Source: a virus
Length of the DNA stretch: 20,434 nt
Virus record (IMG/VR): IMGVR_UViG_3300027771_000135
Location: 1 to 20,434 of that record
Strand: one strand, 5' to 3'
The position numbers and the translations under genes are program-made. The stretch's first letter is position 1. Each line of letters starts with the position of its first letter. The notes under the pieces were generated by a model. That model made no database searches and was not told where the DNA came from. It worked only from the letters and a program-made list of their open reading frames with translations. Below, piece by piece: positions 13,527 to 20,434 of this stretch.

Positions 13527-15581
13527 TTAATGGTTGGTCTCTAAAACAGACACCCTATTTATTAGGGCAACTAAATCGATTTCGACACCACCCGCGTTTG
13601 GATTTGTCATAGCTAGATAACCATTACCCCCGTTTCCCCCTGGAGTTGTAAAAACTGCAGCATGATTAGCAGTCGCTGCTGCTGTGTAAGACCCGCCGAC
13701 TCCACCTGTGCCTATAAAACATTTATAGCTTTGAGCTCGAGCACCGTTAAATGTCGGTACAGCAAGTGACGCATGAGAAACTGTAGCCCCCGCTTGGGCT
13801 TGAACATTAACTGGGCCATAAGGAAAACCGCTGGTATAACCGCCTCCTGGTCCACCGCCACCGCCGCCTTTTGACCCGTTCATGTTTGTATTAAAAGGGG
13901 GTAGTCCGTTGGCAACGCCTGCTGATCCACTTGCGCCACCAGATCCTGCTTGTGAAGATGCTTGCCCCGATTGACCAGGAGCAGGAGAATTGTTTGGTCC
14001 AACAGAATGAGCTGAACCTGTGCCGCCAGTTGCCGTAAAAGACACTATTGCAGTACCTGTTGCATCGGGGCCCGACCAAAACTCAACCCAAGAGTTTTGA
14101 CCATCTTGGCCACTTGCTCTTGTATGGTTTCCAAGAACAGAACCAACAGCGTTGTTACACGCGCCGCCTCCTGCTCCAACTAAAGTTATTGTTATGTTAG
14201 TTTGTAATGCTGAGACGTTAGCAATGTGATAACCACTCGTTATAAACTCTAGCGCTTGACCTGCTTCACCAGCGTACAAATTAACGTTGTTCAACGACAC
14301 GTTGCCCGTTGTATCTGCGTATATTCCTGCACTTGGTGATGAAATGTTAATGCCTGCAAACCCTGCTTGGGCTCCAACACCTCTCCCAAAATAAGCGCCT
14401 GTTGTAGTGCTAGCTAACGCTGTCTTAGTAAAGTGAATTCCTGAACCAGCATTGCTAAAAGCTAAGTTGCCATCAAGCGTAATCTTGTTACTTGTTATAG
14501 CGCCAGCACCGATTTTATCAGCGGTTATTGTTCCCGCGCCTATCTGAGCAGCAGTTAATGTGCCTACAATATTAGCTGTAGTAACAGTCAGGTTGTTAAT
14601 TTTTGCGGTGTCTATGGAGGCATCAGCAATCATTGCTGTGTCCATGTATGTTCCAGCAGCAAACCATTTGCCTGATGGATGGTTTGCTAGTTGATAGCTT
14701 TGAGGAGTATTTGTATATTTTGTGCCGTTTGCAGCAACGGTCATACCCTGACCTGAAACAATAAAAAACGGTATAGTGCTGCCGCCAAGTCCATTACCGA
14801 CTTTAAATAAGCCTGCGTTAACTGTGAACTCGCTAGAGGTAGCACCAGCAGCAATGCCATATCCTGCAACTTCGTTTGCGCCATTAATTCTAATGTACTG
14901 TTCCCCTTCAAGAGCGCCTAGAGCTGATGTGTGTGAGGTAACTGATGTACCAATAGTTCCAATGGTAGCAATGTTTTCTGACAAAGCAGTATCTAAGGAA
15001 CTTATACCAATGGATTCATTTAGGTCAGTTAGAATAGATGCGACTGTTTTGTTAGTGGTTGCAACTGTGCCATCAGTGGCGTTGAATGGACCAATCACAC
15101 CTGAGTTTGACACAAAACGCACCCAATAATAAAAAGTACTGCCGGGGTCAACAGTGTCTACATAAATGCTGCCAGGAGTGCTACCAATGTGTGTTGCCGC
15201 AGTTAAAACGTCAGTGGAACTGCGAAATATTTCTACGGATGCAACAGCTCTATTTGCAAAGCTTCCGTTCCAAGACAATAGAACGTTAGTAAAAGCACCA
15301 GCTGCAGATAAGTTAGAAGGACTTTGCGGCACTGCCGAGTCGCTAATCGTTGCATCTGCTGGTAAAAGAGTTCCACCGCCATTTGCGATGGCGTTTGCTC
15401 TAAACGTAGCTATGCCAGCCTCGGTCAGGTCTCGAAAGGTAACAGCTTTGTCCAGCGCTTCGCCGCGCTGCCCTACTTGGATTTCTAAGGCTTCCTTTAC
15501 GGCAGTCAATATAGGTTTAAGGTTAGGGTCTACCTGAGATGGTACGGCTGGTATAGCTGTTACTTTTGTAGGTCTGCTCAT
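13527..15581 (-). CDS. Tail tip/fibre protein with FnIII-like domain and glycine-rich adhesin end
   Basis: This 684-residue structural protein probably forms the tail tip or fibre. About residues 85-175 look like a fibronectin type III domain (NVLLSWNGS; FYYWVRFVS). About 180-300 resemble the central part of phage lambda J-like proteins (DUF1983: NEVAGYGIAAGATSSEFTV, FKVGNG). About 330-375 show the AQIGAGTITADKIGAGAI repeat style common in tail fibres. The last 200 residues are glycine-rich (KGGGGGGPGGGYTSG; GGNGGNGYLAM) and probably form the receptor-binding tip. Its start overlaps the stop of the upstream gene by 4 nt (ATGA). Confidence 0.82.
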   Translation of the reverse strand: MSRPTKVTAIPAVPSQVDPNLKPILTAVKEALEIQVGQRGEALDKAVTFRDLTEAGIATFRANAIANGGGTLLPADATISDSAVPQSPSNLSAAGAFTNVLLSWNGSFANRAVASVEIFRSSTDVLTAATHIGSTPGSIYVDTVDPGSTFYYWVRFVSNSGVIGPFNATDGTVATTNKTVASILTDLNESIGISSLDTALSENIATIGTIGTSVTSHTSALGALEGEQYIRINGANEVAGYGIAAGATSSEFTVNAGLFKVGNGLGGSTIPFFIVSGQGMTVAANGTKYTNTPQSYQLANHPSGKWFAAGTYMDTAMIADASIDTAKINNLTVTTANIVGTLTAAQIGAGTITADKIGAGAITSNKITLDGNLAFSNAGSGIHFTKTALASTTTGAYFGRGVGAQAGFAGINISSPSAGIYADTTGNVSLNNVNLYAGEAGQALEFITSGYHIANVSALQTNITITLVGAGGGACNNAVGSVLGNHTRASGQDGQNSWVEFWSGPDATGTAIVSFTATGGTGSAHSVGPNNSPAPGQSGQASSQAGSGGASGSAGVANGLPPFNTNMNGSKGGGGGGPGGGYTSGFPYGPVNVQAQAGATVSHASLAVPTFNGARAQSYKCFIGTGGVGGSYTAAATANHAAVFTTPGGNGGNGYLAMTNPNAGGVEIDLVALINRVSVLETNH

Positions 15582-17596
15582 AATAGTTCGTTCACGTTGT
15601 CTGCAATGCTTATACTGTTTACAGGCGCTGTTCCTGCCACTTCAAATTCCCATTGCTTTACGCGACTGCCCGAGGGCAAATGAAAAGGATCATTGCTAGT
15701 TACGCTATAAGTATATGCAAGATTTGCATTCGCTGGCGTCGTTGCCGTCCCACCCATACCACTGTGATTAGTACAGTAGTAGTACAATGTTGCGGCACTT
15801 GCAGCAACAACAATCTGCGTGTAAGCCCCAGCACTACCAGCAGTTCCTACTGTTGTGACGCCAGTGGTATAAGCAGAACCGCTGTTATGTGTGCCATTAG
15901 ACGTTGCTGAAAATCTTAAAGGATGGCCACTGTTGCTTGATGCTGACTGATCAAATTTATAAGTGTAGCCTTCTTTTAAACTAACTGTAGCTTGCATCAC
16001 TCCGTCGATGTAGTACTTATTTCCTGAACCTGGATTAGAAACTGTAACTGCAAATGTAGTTAGAGCTGGCGGTGTGACGTCTGTAAACAACTTAAACGTA
16101 ATAGGATAAGAGTCAGCGTCAACGCGCGCCCAACCTAAATTGCGTGGCTTGGTGCTAACGTAAGATTTAGATTTCCAAACGTAGTTAGCAAAACCACTGC
16201 CCTGCCCAAATTTCTTGACCGCTGTGCCGTCGACAAAATACAAACAGTCGCTTTCCAAATGATTGTAAGCACCGTCATAGGTTTCACTACTTGTAGACAA
16301 AGCGTTCTTGCCCCCACGGGGGTCAAACAAAATACTCTCTGTAGCATTAGAGGCGATGTACGTGCCTTCATAATTCATGGCTTTTAGAGTAGTTGGGTTG
16401 TAAGCCTGCCACTGTGAGCGGCGAAGCAATGCTTCGGTCACTAACTGTATCTGTTGACCTTGCACTGTGACTAACCCATCAGGAGAGGCGTAAATTACAT
16501 ACCCGCCCATATCTACCATGGACATTTTACTGACGCAGGCTTGGTCACTCTCCAATTGGATGAGGCTAATAGACGCTGGATCTGAACCTTGGGCGATGTA
16601 CGGTTTGCCCTTAGTACCAACTACTAGTCCACCGGGCGTTGGCTTGATCGCAACAATATCTGATTCTGTTGCTAGCTGATAGCTAGTAGGCCAAGCGTGT
16701 GGTAAATAAGGCACACTGAAACAAAGTGTCTTGCCAGTAAACCCGGCCATGATGCCGTTGCCTATAGAGCATATCCCTTGCATTGGACCTGTTGGAAACA
16801 ATGTTGCATTGTCATCAGGTGGACGCATCCAAGTTACTGAAGGGATTAATTCCCCTAGTGCAGTGCTAGTTGTCGCCTGAGCGGAAACAACACCACCGAC
16901 CATTGTGGGTGTTGTTGTGGATGCATAGCTTGAATTGGCTGTGCCTAACTCCACATACGATGTGGCAGTGTAAGCCACTTCAGCAACAAACTGAAAACCT
17001 GTAGAAGAGCTGCCTGTGTTAGTTCTATAAATACGTTTTAGAGAACCTGTAGTAAAATTAAGGCCAGAAGTAGAAGGCATAGCTGGTAAGCTGAGCGTTG
17101 TAGTCTGTCCGTTTCTAAACGCAACTGCTGTGCTTGCAAATGATGGAGGGCCCTCTTCTCCCCAACTAGTGACAAATGTAACGACATAGCTTCTACTCTC
17201 TTCTAGTTCATCTGGCGATACGGCGCCTGTTACTGAAACAGTTGGCGCAGCTGTAGGAGCTGGCACACCGAGTCGGTATGGACCTCCGTCATTTCGATAT
17301 ACTTTTGGGTACGTTTCACCTGTGTAGTACACCCGTTCAGTTACGTCATTCACAATCGGACCTTCAACAATGTCGACTTGTGAAGCGTAGCTTTTCCAGA
17401 TGGAGCCAGAGTAGAGATAAACTGTGTTGGTTCCACTTGGTACTGTAGTCACTGACGCAGAGTGGTCAGGTAACGCCTCTAAACGACCTGAATCTAAACG
17501 CACGTTAAGTGCTGACTGCGCTATTGATTCGGCAAGTAACCGAGGAGCAATCTTAGGGGCAATGCCGTTGAACTGTGAGACGCTAAAATTAGCCAT
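15578..17596 (-). CDS. Structural (tail/stem) protein with inserted cupredoxin-like domain
   Basis: This protein of about 672 residues begins MANFSVSQFNGIAPKIAP. ATG 17596 is chosen over TTG 17608 because GGAG lies 6 nt upstream. The N-terminal and middle parts resemble virion stem or stabilisation proteins of marine phages (beta-rich, with a FnIII-like part around 115-235 and repeats of the VDMGGYVIYASPDGLV type). Near the C-terminus, 15734-16063 encodes a cupredoxin-like domain. It has His in GHPLRF, then YYYCTNHSGMGG, giving His-Cys-His-Met ligands spaced as in amicyanin (C-x2-H-x2-M). The sequence resumes with SNDPFHLPSG and WEFEVAGT, so the domain looks inserted into an older fold. It is coupled by ATGA and TAATG overlaps to both neighbours. 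Confidence 0.8.
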   Translation of the reverse strand: MANFSVSQFNGIAPKIAPRLLAESIAQSALNVRLDSGRLEALPDHSASVTTVPSGTNTVYLYSGSIWKSYASQVDIVEGPIVNDVTERVYYTGETYPKVYRNDGGPYRLGVPAPTAAPTVSVTGAVSPDELEESRSYVVTFVTSWGEEGPPSFASTAVAFRNGQTTTLSLPAMPSTSGLNFTTGSLKRIYRTNTGSSSTGFQFVAEVAYTATSYVELGTANSSYASTTTPTMVGGVVSAQATTSTALGELIPSVTWMRPPDDNATLFPTGPMQGICSIGNGIMAGFTGKTLCFSVPYLPHAWPTSYQLATESDIVAIKPTPGGLVVGTKGKPYIAQGSDPASISLIQLESDQACVSKMSMVDMGGYVIYASPDGLVTVQGQQIQLVTEALLRRSQWQAYNPTTLKAMNYEGTYIASNATESILFDPRGGKNALSTSSETYDGAYNHLESDCLYFVDGTAVKKFGQGSGFANYVWKSKSYVSTKPRNLGWARVDADSYPITFKLFTDVTPPALTTFAVTVSNPGSGNKYYIDGVMQATVSLKEGYTYKFDQSASSNSGHPLRFSATSNGTHNSGSAYTTGVTTVGTAGSAGAYTQIVVAASAATLYYYCTNHSGMGGTATTPANANLAYTYSVTSNDPFHLPSGSRVKQWEFEVAGTAPVNSISIADNVNELL

Positions 17597-17970
17597 TAGT
17601 AACTCCAAATATTTGGTCGTGCAAACCCATCATCAATTGTTAGGTCGTCAAGATGTATAAATCGACCGCCACCTTTTTGCTGAACACCGAGCCCTGTAAT
17701 GCCGAACTCAAAAGCTACCTTTATTAATTTAATAGCTTTGTCACCGCGCACAGCTATATCAACAGCACGACCACTGGCATGTGTTCCAGGCTTTGCTTTC
17801 TTAGCTTCTATAGGGTGGGTAGGGTCACGGTATGCAGAGGTTATTGTGAAAGGGAAATCACATTTAATACGGATGGCTTCAAGCGTAATCATAAAGCCAG
17901 GGTCCATCAGACACTTTCCAGAATGGCTGCATTTTAACTCGTCTTCGGTAAAATATTTCCAATCGCTCAT
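17596..17970 (-). CDS. Endolysin, peptidase M15 (D-Ala-D-Ala carboxypeptidase-like)
   Basis: This 124-residue peptidoglycan peptidase is probably the phage lysin. The signature ITSAYRDPTHP (43-53) is followed by GTHASGRAVDI, with zinc ligands His64 and Asp71, and by FIHLD with the third ligand His106. The length is typical of the minimal M15A catalytic domain without a wall-binding part. There is no signal peptide, so export needs a holin. Its stop overlaps the start of the downstream structural gene (TAATG), and its start overlaps the stop of the coiled-coil/TM gene by 4 nt. Confidence 0.88.
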   Translation of the reverse strand: MSDWKYFTEDELKCSHSGKCLMDPGFMITLEAIRIKCDFPFTITSAYRDPTHPIEAKKAKPGTHASGRAVDIAVRGDKAIKLIKVAFEFGITGLGVQQKGGGRFIHLDDLTIDDGFARPNIWSY

Positions 17971-18188
17971 GATAGTAGCTTCATTAAGGTTGCACTAAAA
18001 GTATGATCGCTAACGGCAACGACAAGTAATGCGCCAACTGCGATCCATTTAATCTGGGCTAGAAGTTTTTCTATACCATTAAGAGTTGTGCTAAGCCCCT
18101 TAAAGGCTTCTTCAAGCTCTTCAATCTGCTCTGCTTGGGCTTCAAGAACGTACTCAGCTTTGGTCATACGTTTTTCTAAATCTGACAT
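17967..18188 (-). CDS. Coiled-coil single-TM lysis-associated protein (73 aa)
   Basis: Residues 3-45 form a heptad-like charged helix (MTKAEYVLEAQAEQIEELEE is the core), followed by one transmembrane segment (IKWIAVGALLVVAVS, about 46-60) and a short tail. The arrangement resembles XhlA/hemolysin-type phage proteins that work with holin and endolysin. It overlaps the endolysin gene by 4 nt, and a GGGA-like ribosome binding site precedes the ATG. A palindrome of the TATAAGC family lies 12 nt upstream. Confidence 0.7.
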   Translation of the reverse strand: MSDLEKRMTKAEYVLEAQAEQIEELEEAFKGLSTTLNGIEKLLAQIKWIAVGALLVVAVSDHTFSATLMKLLS

Positions 18189-18199
18189 GTCAATCCCAA

Positions 18200-18220
18200 T
18201 ATATTAGCACAGCTTATATT
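18200..18220. promoter_or_regulatory. Palindromic operator-like site 4, upstream of lysis cassette
   Basis: The arms are TATATTAGC (18200-18208) and GCTTATATT (18212-18220), with spacer ACA. The right arm is identical to that of site 1, and the left arm has 2 mismatches of 9. On the - strand a TATAAT hexamer (18223-18218) overlaps its edge, although no good -35 is seen. It is the only gap of more than 40 nt inside the lysis region, so it may be the control point of the coiled-coil/TM and endolysin genes. Confidence 0.55.
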
Positions 18221-18231
18221 ATATATTAAAG

Positions 18232-18678
18232 CTAAGGAGTTTTCGCGTTTAGGACGCCCAGCCTGCCAGACACTAGCTTAGTCAATAAACCGCGCATACC
18301 AAATTTAACAATGTAAACGCCAAGTACTAAGTATTGATACCAATCAGGCATTGAGGCAAAGGATTCAAAAGCAGCTGTGACTTCAGCTTGGTAACCTAAG
18401 AACGACGCTGCAATAGGCACCAGCAGTAGCGCAATCATAATCTCATCTAAAAAAGACTTGTCCATTGCCTGCATAGCTACAAGGTCCAGGTTATATTCTT
18501 GTGTCTGTCCGTTGTCCGCTAGCTTATGTGCAGCTTTAGCACCAGCTACCTTAACATCTGCGTCGGCTTCTAAACTTATTATAGCAGCTGCAGTTTTAGC
18601 CTTGGCGACATGGTTCTTACCTTCTAGGTAAGTTTTACCTAAGCTTGCAATAGGATTTAAAAAACTTAAAATACCCAT
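18232..18678 (-). CDS. Holin-like membrane protein
   Basis: This is a 148-residue protein resembling the three-TM holin family described from gene transfer agents and phages. An N-terminal part MGILSFLNPIASLGKTYLEG is followed by an alanine-rich charged helix. Then comes DEIMIALLLVPIAASFLGY (TM), a loop containing AFESFASMPDWYQY, and a second TM with a VKFGMRGL end that is characteristic of the family. It probably forms the lesion for endolysin release. It is 3 nt after the preceding gene, in the same - strand operon. Confidence 0.72.
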   Translation of the reverse strand: MGILSFLNPIASLGKTYLEGKNHVAKAKTAAAIISLEADADVKVAGAKAAHKLADNGQTQEYNLDLVAMQAMDKSFLDEIMIALLLVPIAASFLGYQAEVTAAFESFASMPDWYQYLVLGVYIVKFGMRGLLTKLVSGRLGVLNAKTP

Positions 18679-18681
18679 GTG

Positions 18682-19110
18682 TTACCTCGTATAAATGGCT
18701 ACACCAAAAAGAACCCCTAGTATCATCACCACAATTATAATTGTTACTAACAGACCTGTTGCCCATTTTTCTTTACGTTGATTAACTTTAACCTTATGTT
18801 TCTTAGCCGCTGATTTCTGCTTTTTATAAAAGTCATCACGGAATTGGCAGTACTTGTAGTAGCCTAGCAACCCTTGTTTGTTCAGCATAAACTCTAGCTC
18901 TTTTTCCTGTCGCTCTATAGCTTGCTTCGCTTGGTAAGCGCCCAACACATCGCCATTACCAGTTTTAACTTTCTGTTCAATCGCCTGGCTTGCCCCAAAA
19001 TATTTGGTGAGCGCAGAGCCAGCGTCCGCTATCTCTTTGCCATTAGCTAGCGTTTTTTTGATAACTGCAAAGGCTGCATTCGCAACCATTAATTCTGCTA
19101 GCATATCCAT
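18682..19110 (-). CDS. Coiled-coil protein with C-terminal TM segment (142 aa)
   Basis: This is a recurrent marine-phage hypothetical protein. It has a helical N-terminal half, a middle LEFMLNKQGLLGYYKYCQF segment, a strongly basic stretch (KKQKSAAKKHKVKVNQRKEK) and a C-terminal transmembrane helix (LLVTIIIVVMILGVLFGVAI). The likely topology is a cytoplasmic or virion-internal domain tethered by the C-terminus. A spanin-like or virion-entry role is possible but not shown. The start may be ATG 19110 (GGAG only 3 nt away) or ATG 19104 (9 nt). The latter has the better spacing. Confidence 0.7.
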   Translation of the reverse strand: MDMLAELMVANAAFAVIKKTLANGKEIADAGSALTKYFGASQAIEQKVKTGNGDVLGAYQAKQAIERQEKELEFMLNKQGLLGYYKYCQFRDDFYKKQKSAAKKHKVKVNQRKEKWATGLLVTIIIVVMILGVLFGVAIYTR

Positions 19111-19280
19111 AATCTCCGTGTGTATTCTTGGGGAATCCCATAGGGCTCCCTCGACGGCTGCACCACAAGATATTCTGCATTTACTGTGTGTGTAGTAGGT
19201 TCAATTAATGGTCTTTGCCCTTCAGGTGCAAGAGTCGGAGACACATGCACTGGGTATAATTCTAAAGGGCTAGACCACAT
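19098..19280 (-). CDS. Hypothetical small protein (60 aa)
   Basis: The protein is not recognised. It is proline-rich at the start (LELYPVHVSPTLAPEGQRP), has no membrane segment and ends REPYGIPQEYTRRLWIC. Its stop overlaps the next gene by 13 nt, and an AGAG-type ribosome binding site lies before the ATG. It fills an otherwise empty stretch in the same direction as its neighbours, which supports it, but composition alone is not decisive. Confidence 0.5.
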   Translation of the reverse strand: MWSSPLELYPVHVSPTLAPEGQRPLIEPTTHTVNAEYLVVQPSREPYGIPQEYTRRLWIC

Positions 19281-19290
19281 TAATTACACT

Positions 19291-19398
19291 CTAATAACTT
19301 TTTTTTGCCTTCTTCTTCTTAGGCATGGCTGAGTTTTTCATGAGTTTGCCGTTAGGCATTACATGCATTTTTTTGGGGACTTTCTTTTTTACTACCAT
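19291..19398 (-). CDS. Very small lysine-rich protein (35 aa)
   Basis: The reading frame encodes MVVKKKVPKKMHVMPNGKL continuing to a MPKKKKAKKSY end. A strong GAGGAAG ribosome binding site sits upstream of the ATG. About 40 percent of the residues are Lys. Similar short proteins with a K-rich start and a MPNG-type motif recur next to structural genes of marine phages. The family function is unknown, and binding to DNA or RNA inside the virion is one possibility. Confidence 0.6.
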   Translation of the reverse strand: MVVKKKVPKKMHVMPNGKLMKNSAMPKKKKAKKSY

Positions 19399-19401
19399 AA
19401 T

Positions 19402-19545
19402 TTACTTCCTCTTCTTTACTGTCTTAGCAGCGGTTTTAAAATTCTTTGCAGTTGGAGCACCCTTTGCTCCAACCTTTTTCATGGTTTCTCCAGACCCTGC
19501 TAAGATCCTTTTTTTCTTTGCATGGATATTTTTATACAGACTCAA
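19402..19545 (-). CDS. Small basic phage protein with TTG start (47 aa)
   Basis: The frame starts at TTG 19545, with AGGGGG 5 nt upstream. It encodes (M)SLYKNIHAKKKRILAGSGE, then a TMKKVGAKGAPTAKNF segment and a TVKKRK end. The SLYxNIHxKxKRIxAGSGE pattern is a well-conserved small protein of marine phages, which supports the TTG start and the whole frame even though it is short. The function is unknown. It ends 3 nt before the next small basic gene and begins 9 nt after the preceding stop. Confidence 0.7.
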   Translation of the reverse strand: MSLYKNIHAKKKRILAGSGETMKKVGAKGAPTAKNFKTAAKTVKKRK

Positions 19546-19554
19546 GATTACCCC

Positions 19555-19833
19555 CTACCATTTCGTACGTGAGGCCCAATAGGCCGCTGAAGTTTTACCT
19601 TTGGCAATGTTCTTGCCATGACGTGCTTTAAATGATTTGCGTTTTGCTTTCATTTTATCCGACTCGCCAGCTTTTGGTTTGCCAGCAGTAGAAGCGCCCT
19701 GCTCACCAAACCTAATCATCCGATCCTTGCCGCCGTCTTTAATAAGAACGGCGTGGGATTTTTTAGGATGGCTAGGCGTTCGCTTCGGTTTGTTATAACC
19801 AGCGAACGTTATACCCCTGTATGTGATTGACAT
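19555..19833 (-). CDS. Conserved basic marine-phage protein (92 aa)
   Basis: The recognisable pattern is ITFAGYNKPKRTPSHPKKSH, AVLIKDGGKDRMIRFGEQG, then GKPKAGESDKMKAKRKSFK and KGKTSAAYWASRTKW. I know this as a recurrent hypothetical protein next to structural genes in marine phages. About a quarter of the residues are Lys or Arg. The conserved core suggests a folded nucleic-acid-binding or virion protein rather than a disordered one. The ribosome binding site GAGGT is 4 nt before the ATG, and palindrome 5 lies about 14 nt upstream. Confidence 0.78.
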   Translation of the reverse strand: MSITYRGITFAGYNKPKRTPSHPKKSHAVLIKDGGKDRMIRFGEQGASTAGKPKAGESDKMKAKRKSFKARHGKNIAKGKTSAAYWASRTKW

Positions 19834-19846
19834 AGCTACCTCTTTT

Positions 19847-19863
19847 TATAAGCTAGGCTTATA
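19847..19863. promoter_or_regulatory. Palindromic operator-like site 5, upstream of small basic genes
   Basis: This is a perfect inverted repeat, TATAAGC-TAG-GCTTATA (7-bp arms, 3-nt spacer). It overlaps the stop codon of the upstream - strand gene and precedes the ribosome binding site of the 19555-19833 gene. The arms are identical to the inner 7 bp of sites 1 and 2b, while the spacer differs. Confidence 0.6.
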
Positions 19864-20347
19864 GCGTCGGCCAAGTAATAGATGAAGGAAAGTTTGTTTG
19901 TGCCGGCACATCCCTTAAAGCTTGACGGTATGTGGTCATACCCGATGCCATTGTCACGTCGGAATTCCCAGACCAATCAGTGGCGGCTAACAATTCATCA
20001 CGGGTAGTACGAGCACTAGCAGCAACAGCAGCAACAAGCGATGCAGTGTATGCAGTTTCGTAATCAGATTTTGTTGTGACTACACCATCTTCATCTGTAG
20101 TGTCAGCGAACTTATCAGAAATAGCCCATGCTTCTACCCAGTTACCCCTAGCATCTGTCACTGCTCCATTACCACTAACTACTTGAAGGTCTGTAATAGA
20201 AGGTTTTGGTGAAGCTAGAATAGGATCAATGTCTAGTAATGTACATACGTCTGCGTCCCATACTCGAGGGAATGAACGGTGCAGGTTAGCTTGGCGTAGT
20301 TCGCCTTGAGTGCTGATTTCGCCTGTGGTTTTATTACGATAATTCAT
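19859..20347 (-). CDS. Tail fibre assembly chaperone-like protein
   Basis: This is a 162-residue protein. The C-terminal half shows ARTTRDELLAATDWSGNSD, then TTYRQALRDVPAQTNFPSSI ending in WPTL. This is the hallmark of phage tail assembly chaperone/tail-fibre-associated proteins (RD-x-LL-x-x-x-DW ... YRQALRD ... FP ... WP). The N-terminal part (RNKTTGEISTQGELRQAN) is a short accessory domain seen in the same family. It probably helps fold or assemble the fibre encoded just upstream on the - strand, whose end is visible at the window edge. An AGGA ribosome binding site lies about 10 nt before the ATG. Confidence 0.78.
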   Translation of the reverse strand: MNYRNKTTGEISTQGELRQANLHRSFPRVWDADVCTLLDIDPILASPKPSITDLQVVSGNGAVTDARGNWVEAWAISDKFADTTDEDGVVTTKSDYETAYTASLVAAVAASARTTRDELLAATDWSGNSDVTMASGMTTYRQALRDVPAQTNFPSSITWPTL

Positions 20348-20368
20348 AGTTGATTTTTCCTATGTTGT

Positions 20369-20434
20369 TTATGCTATTGCATAAAATATATATGTGCCAG
20401 ATGACACGTTAATGTTGGTGGGTGAATTTTGATT
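20369..20434 (-). CDS. C-terminal end of a structural gene (partial, cut by window)
   Basis: A frame open from the right edge encodes 21 residues (NQNSPTNINVSSGTYIFYAI and a final A) before a stop at 20371-20369. The YIFYAIA ending is typical of phage tail/fibre proteins. Location just upstream of the tail-assembly-chaperone-like gene supports this. An inverted repeat TTTATGC-TATT-GCATAAA (20368-20385) overlaps its stop. Identity cannot be fixed from so short a piece. Confidence 0.6.
   Translation of the reverse strand, partial: NQNSPTNINVSSGTYIFYAIA

Noticed and set aside
14776-15537. Open frames of 117 and 123 codons on the + strand
   Set aside because: They are antisense to the tail tip gene and arise from its Ala/Thr/Gly-rich codon use.

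Overview
The window is a stretch of a temperate, tailed double-stranded DNA phage (Caudoviricetes). Its gene families are those familiar from marine phages: a family A DNA polymerase with the Leu762 signature, an AEP primase fused to an SF3 helicase, PhoH, small lysine-rich proteins, and a VRR-NUC-type nuclease. The host is probably a marine proteobacterium, more likely a gammaproteobacterium, because the phage carries a CsrA homologue and an attP-like copy of a bacterial tRNA 3' end (probably tRNA-Leu). This host assignment is inference. Coding density is very high and many genes overlap by 1-17 nt.

Layout. (1) About 1-9.4 kb, + strand, replication module: 5'-truncated PolA, CsrA-like protein, primase-helicase, Cas4/RecB-like Fe-S nuclease, three overlapping small membrane proteins, SNF2-like helicase, five small unknown genes, and a putative ssDNA-binding protein closed by a clear intrinsic terminator (9389-9416). 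(2) About 9.45-12.55 kb, + strand, lysogeny module: PD-(D/E)XK nuclease, XRE/S24-type repressor, an unknown gene, DUF3310, excisionase, tyrosine integrase, then a non-coding stretch of 227 nt holding an attP core identical to a tRNA 3' end and five arm-like repeats. (3) About 12.55-20.43 kb, - strand, convergent with the first block: small membrane protein, PhoH, two large tail or adhesion proteins, a lysis cassette (M15 endolysin, coiled-coil/TM protein, holin-like protein), a coiled-coil TM protein, very basic small proteins, a tail-assembly-chaperone-like protein, and the last 21 codons of another structural gene.

Phage genes lie on both sides of the intact attP. The sequence is therefore the virion, circular or episomal form, not an integrated prophage with attL/attR ends.

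The most interesting signals are these. A family of palindromes (TATAAGC-N3-GCTTATA) sits almost only in the rare intergenic gaps of both the early and late blocks and looks like the operator set of one regulator. The repressor has an S24 fold but has lost the Ser-Lys autocleavage dyad. The phage encodes its own CsrA. A cupredoxin-like domain with a complete set of type-1 copper ligands appears to be inserted into a structural protein. PolA has Leu at the 762-equivalent position, which fits the temperate gene set.
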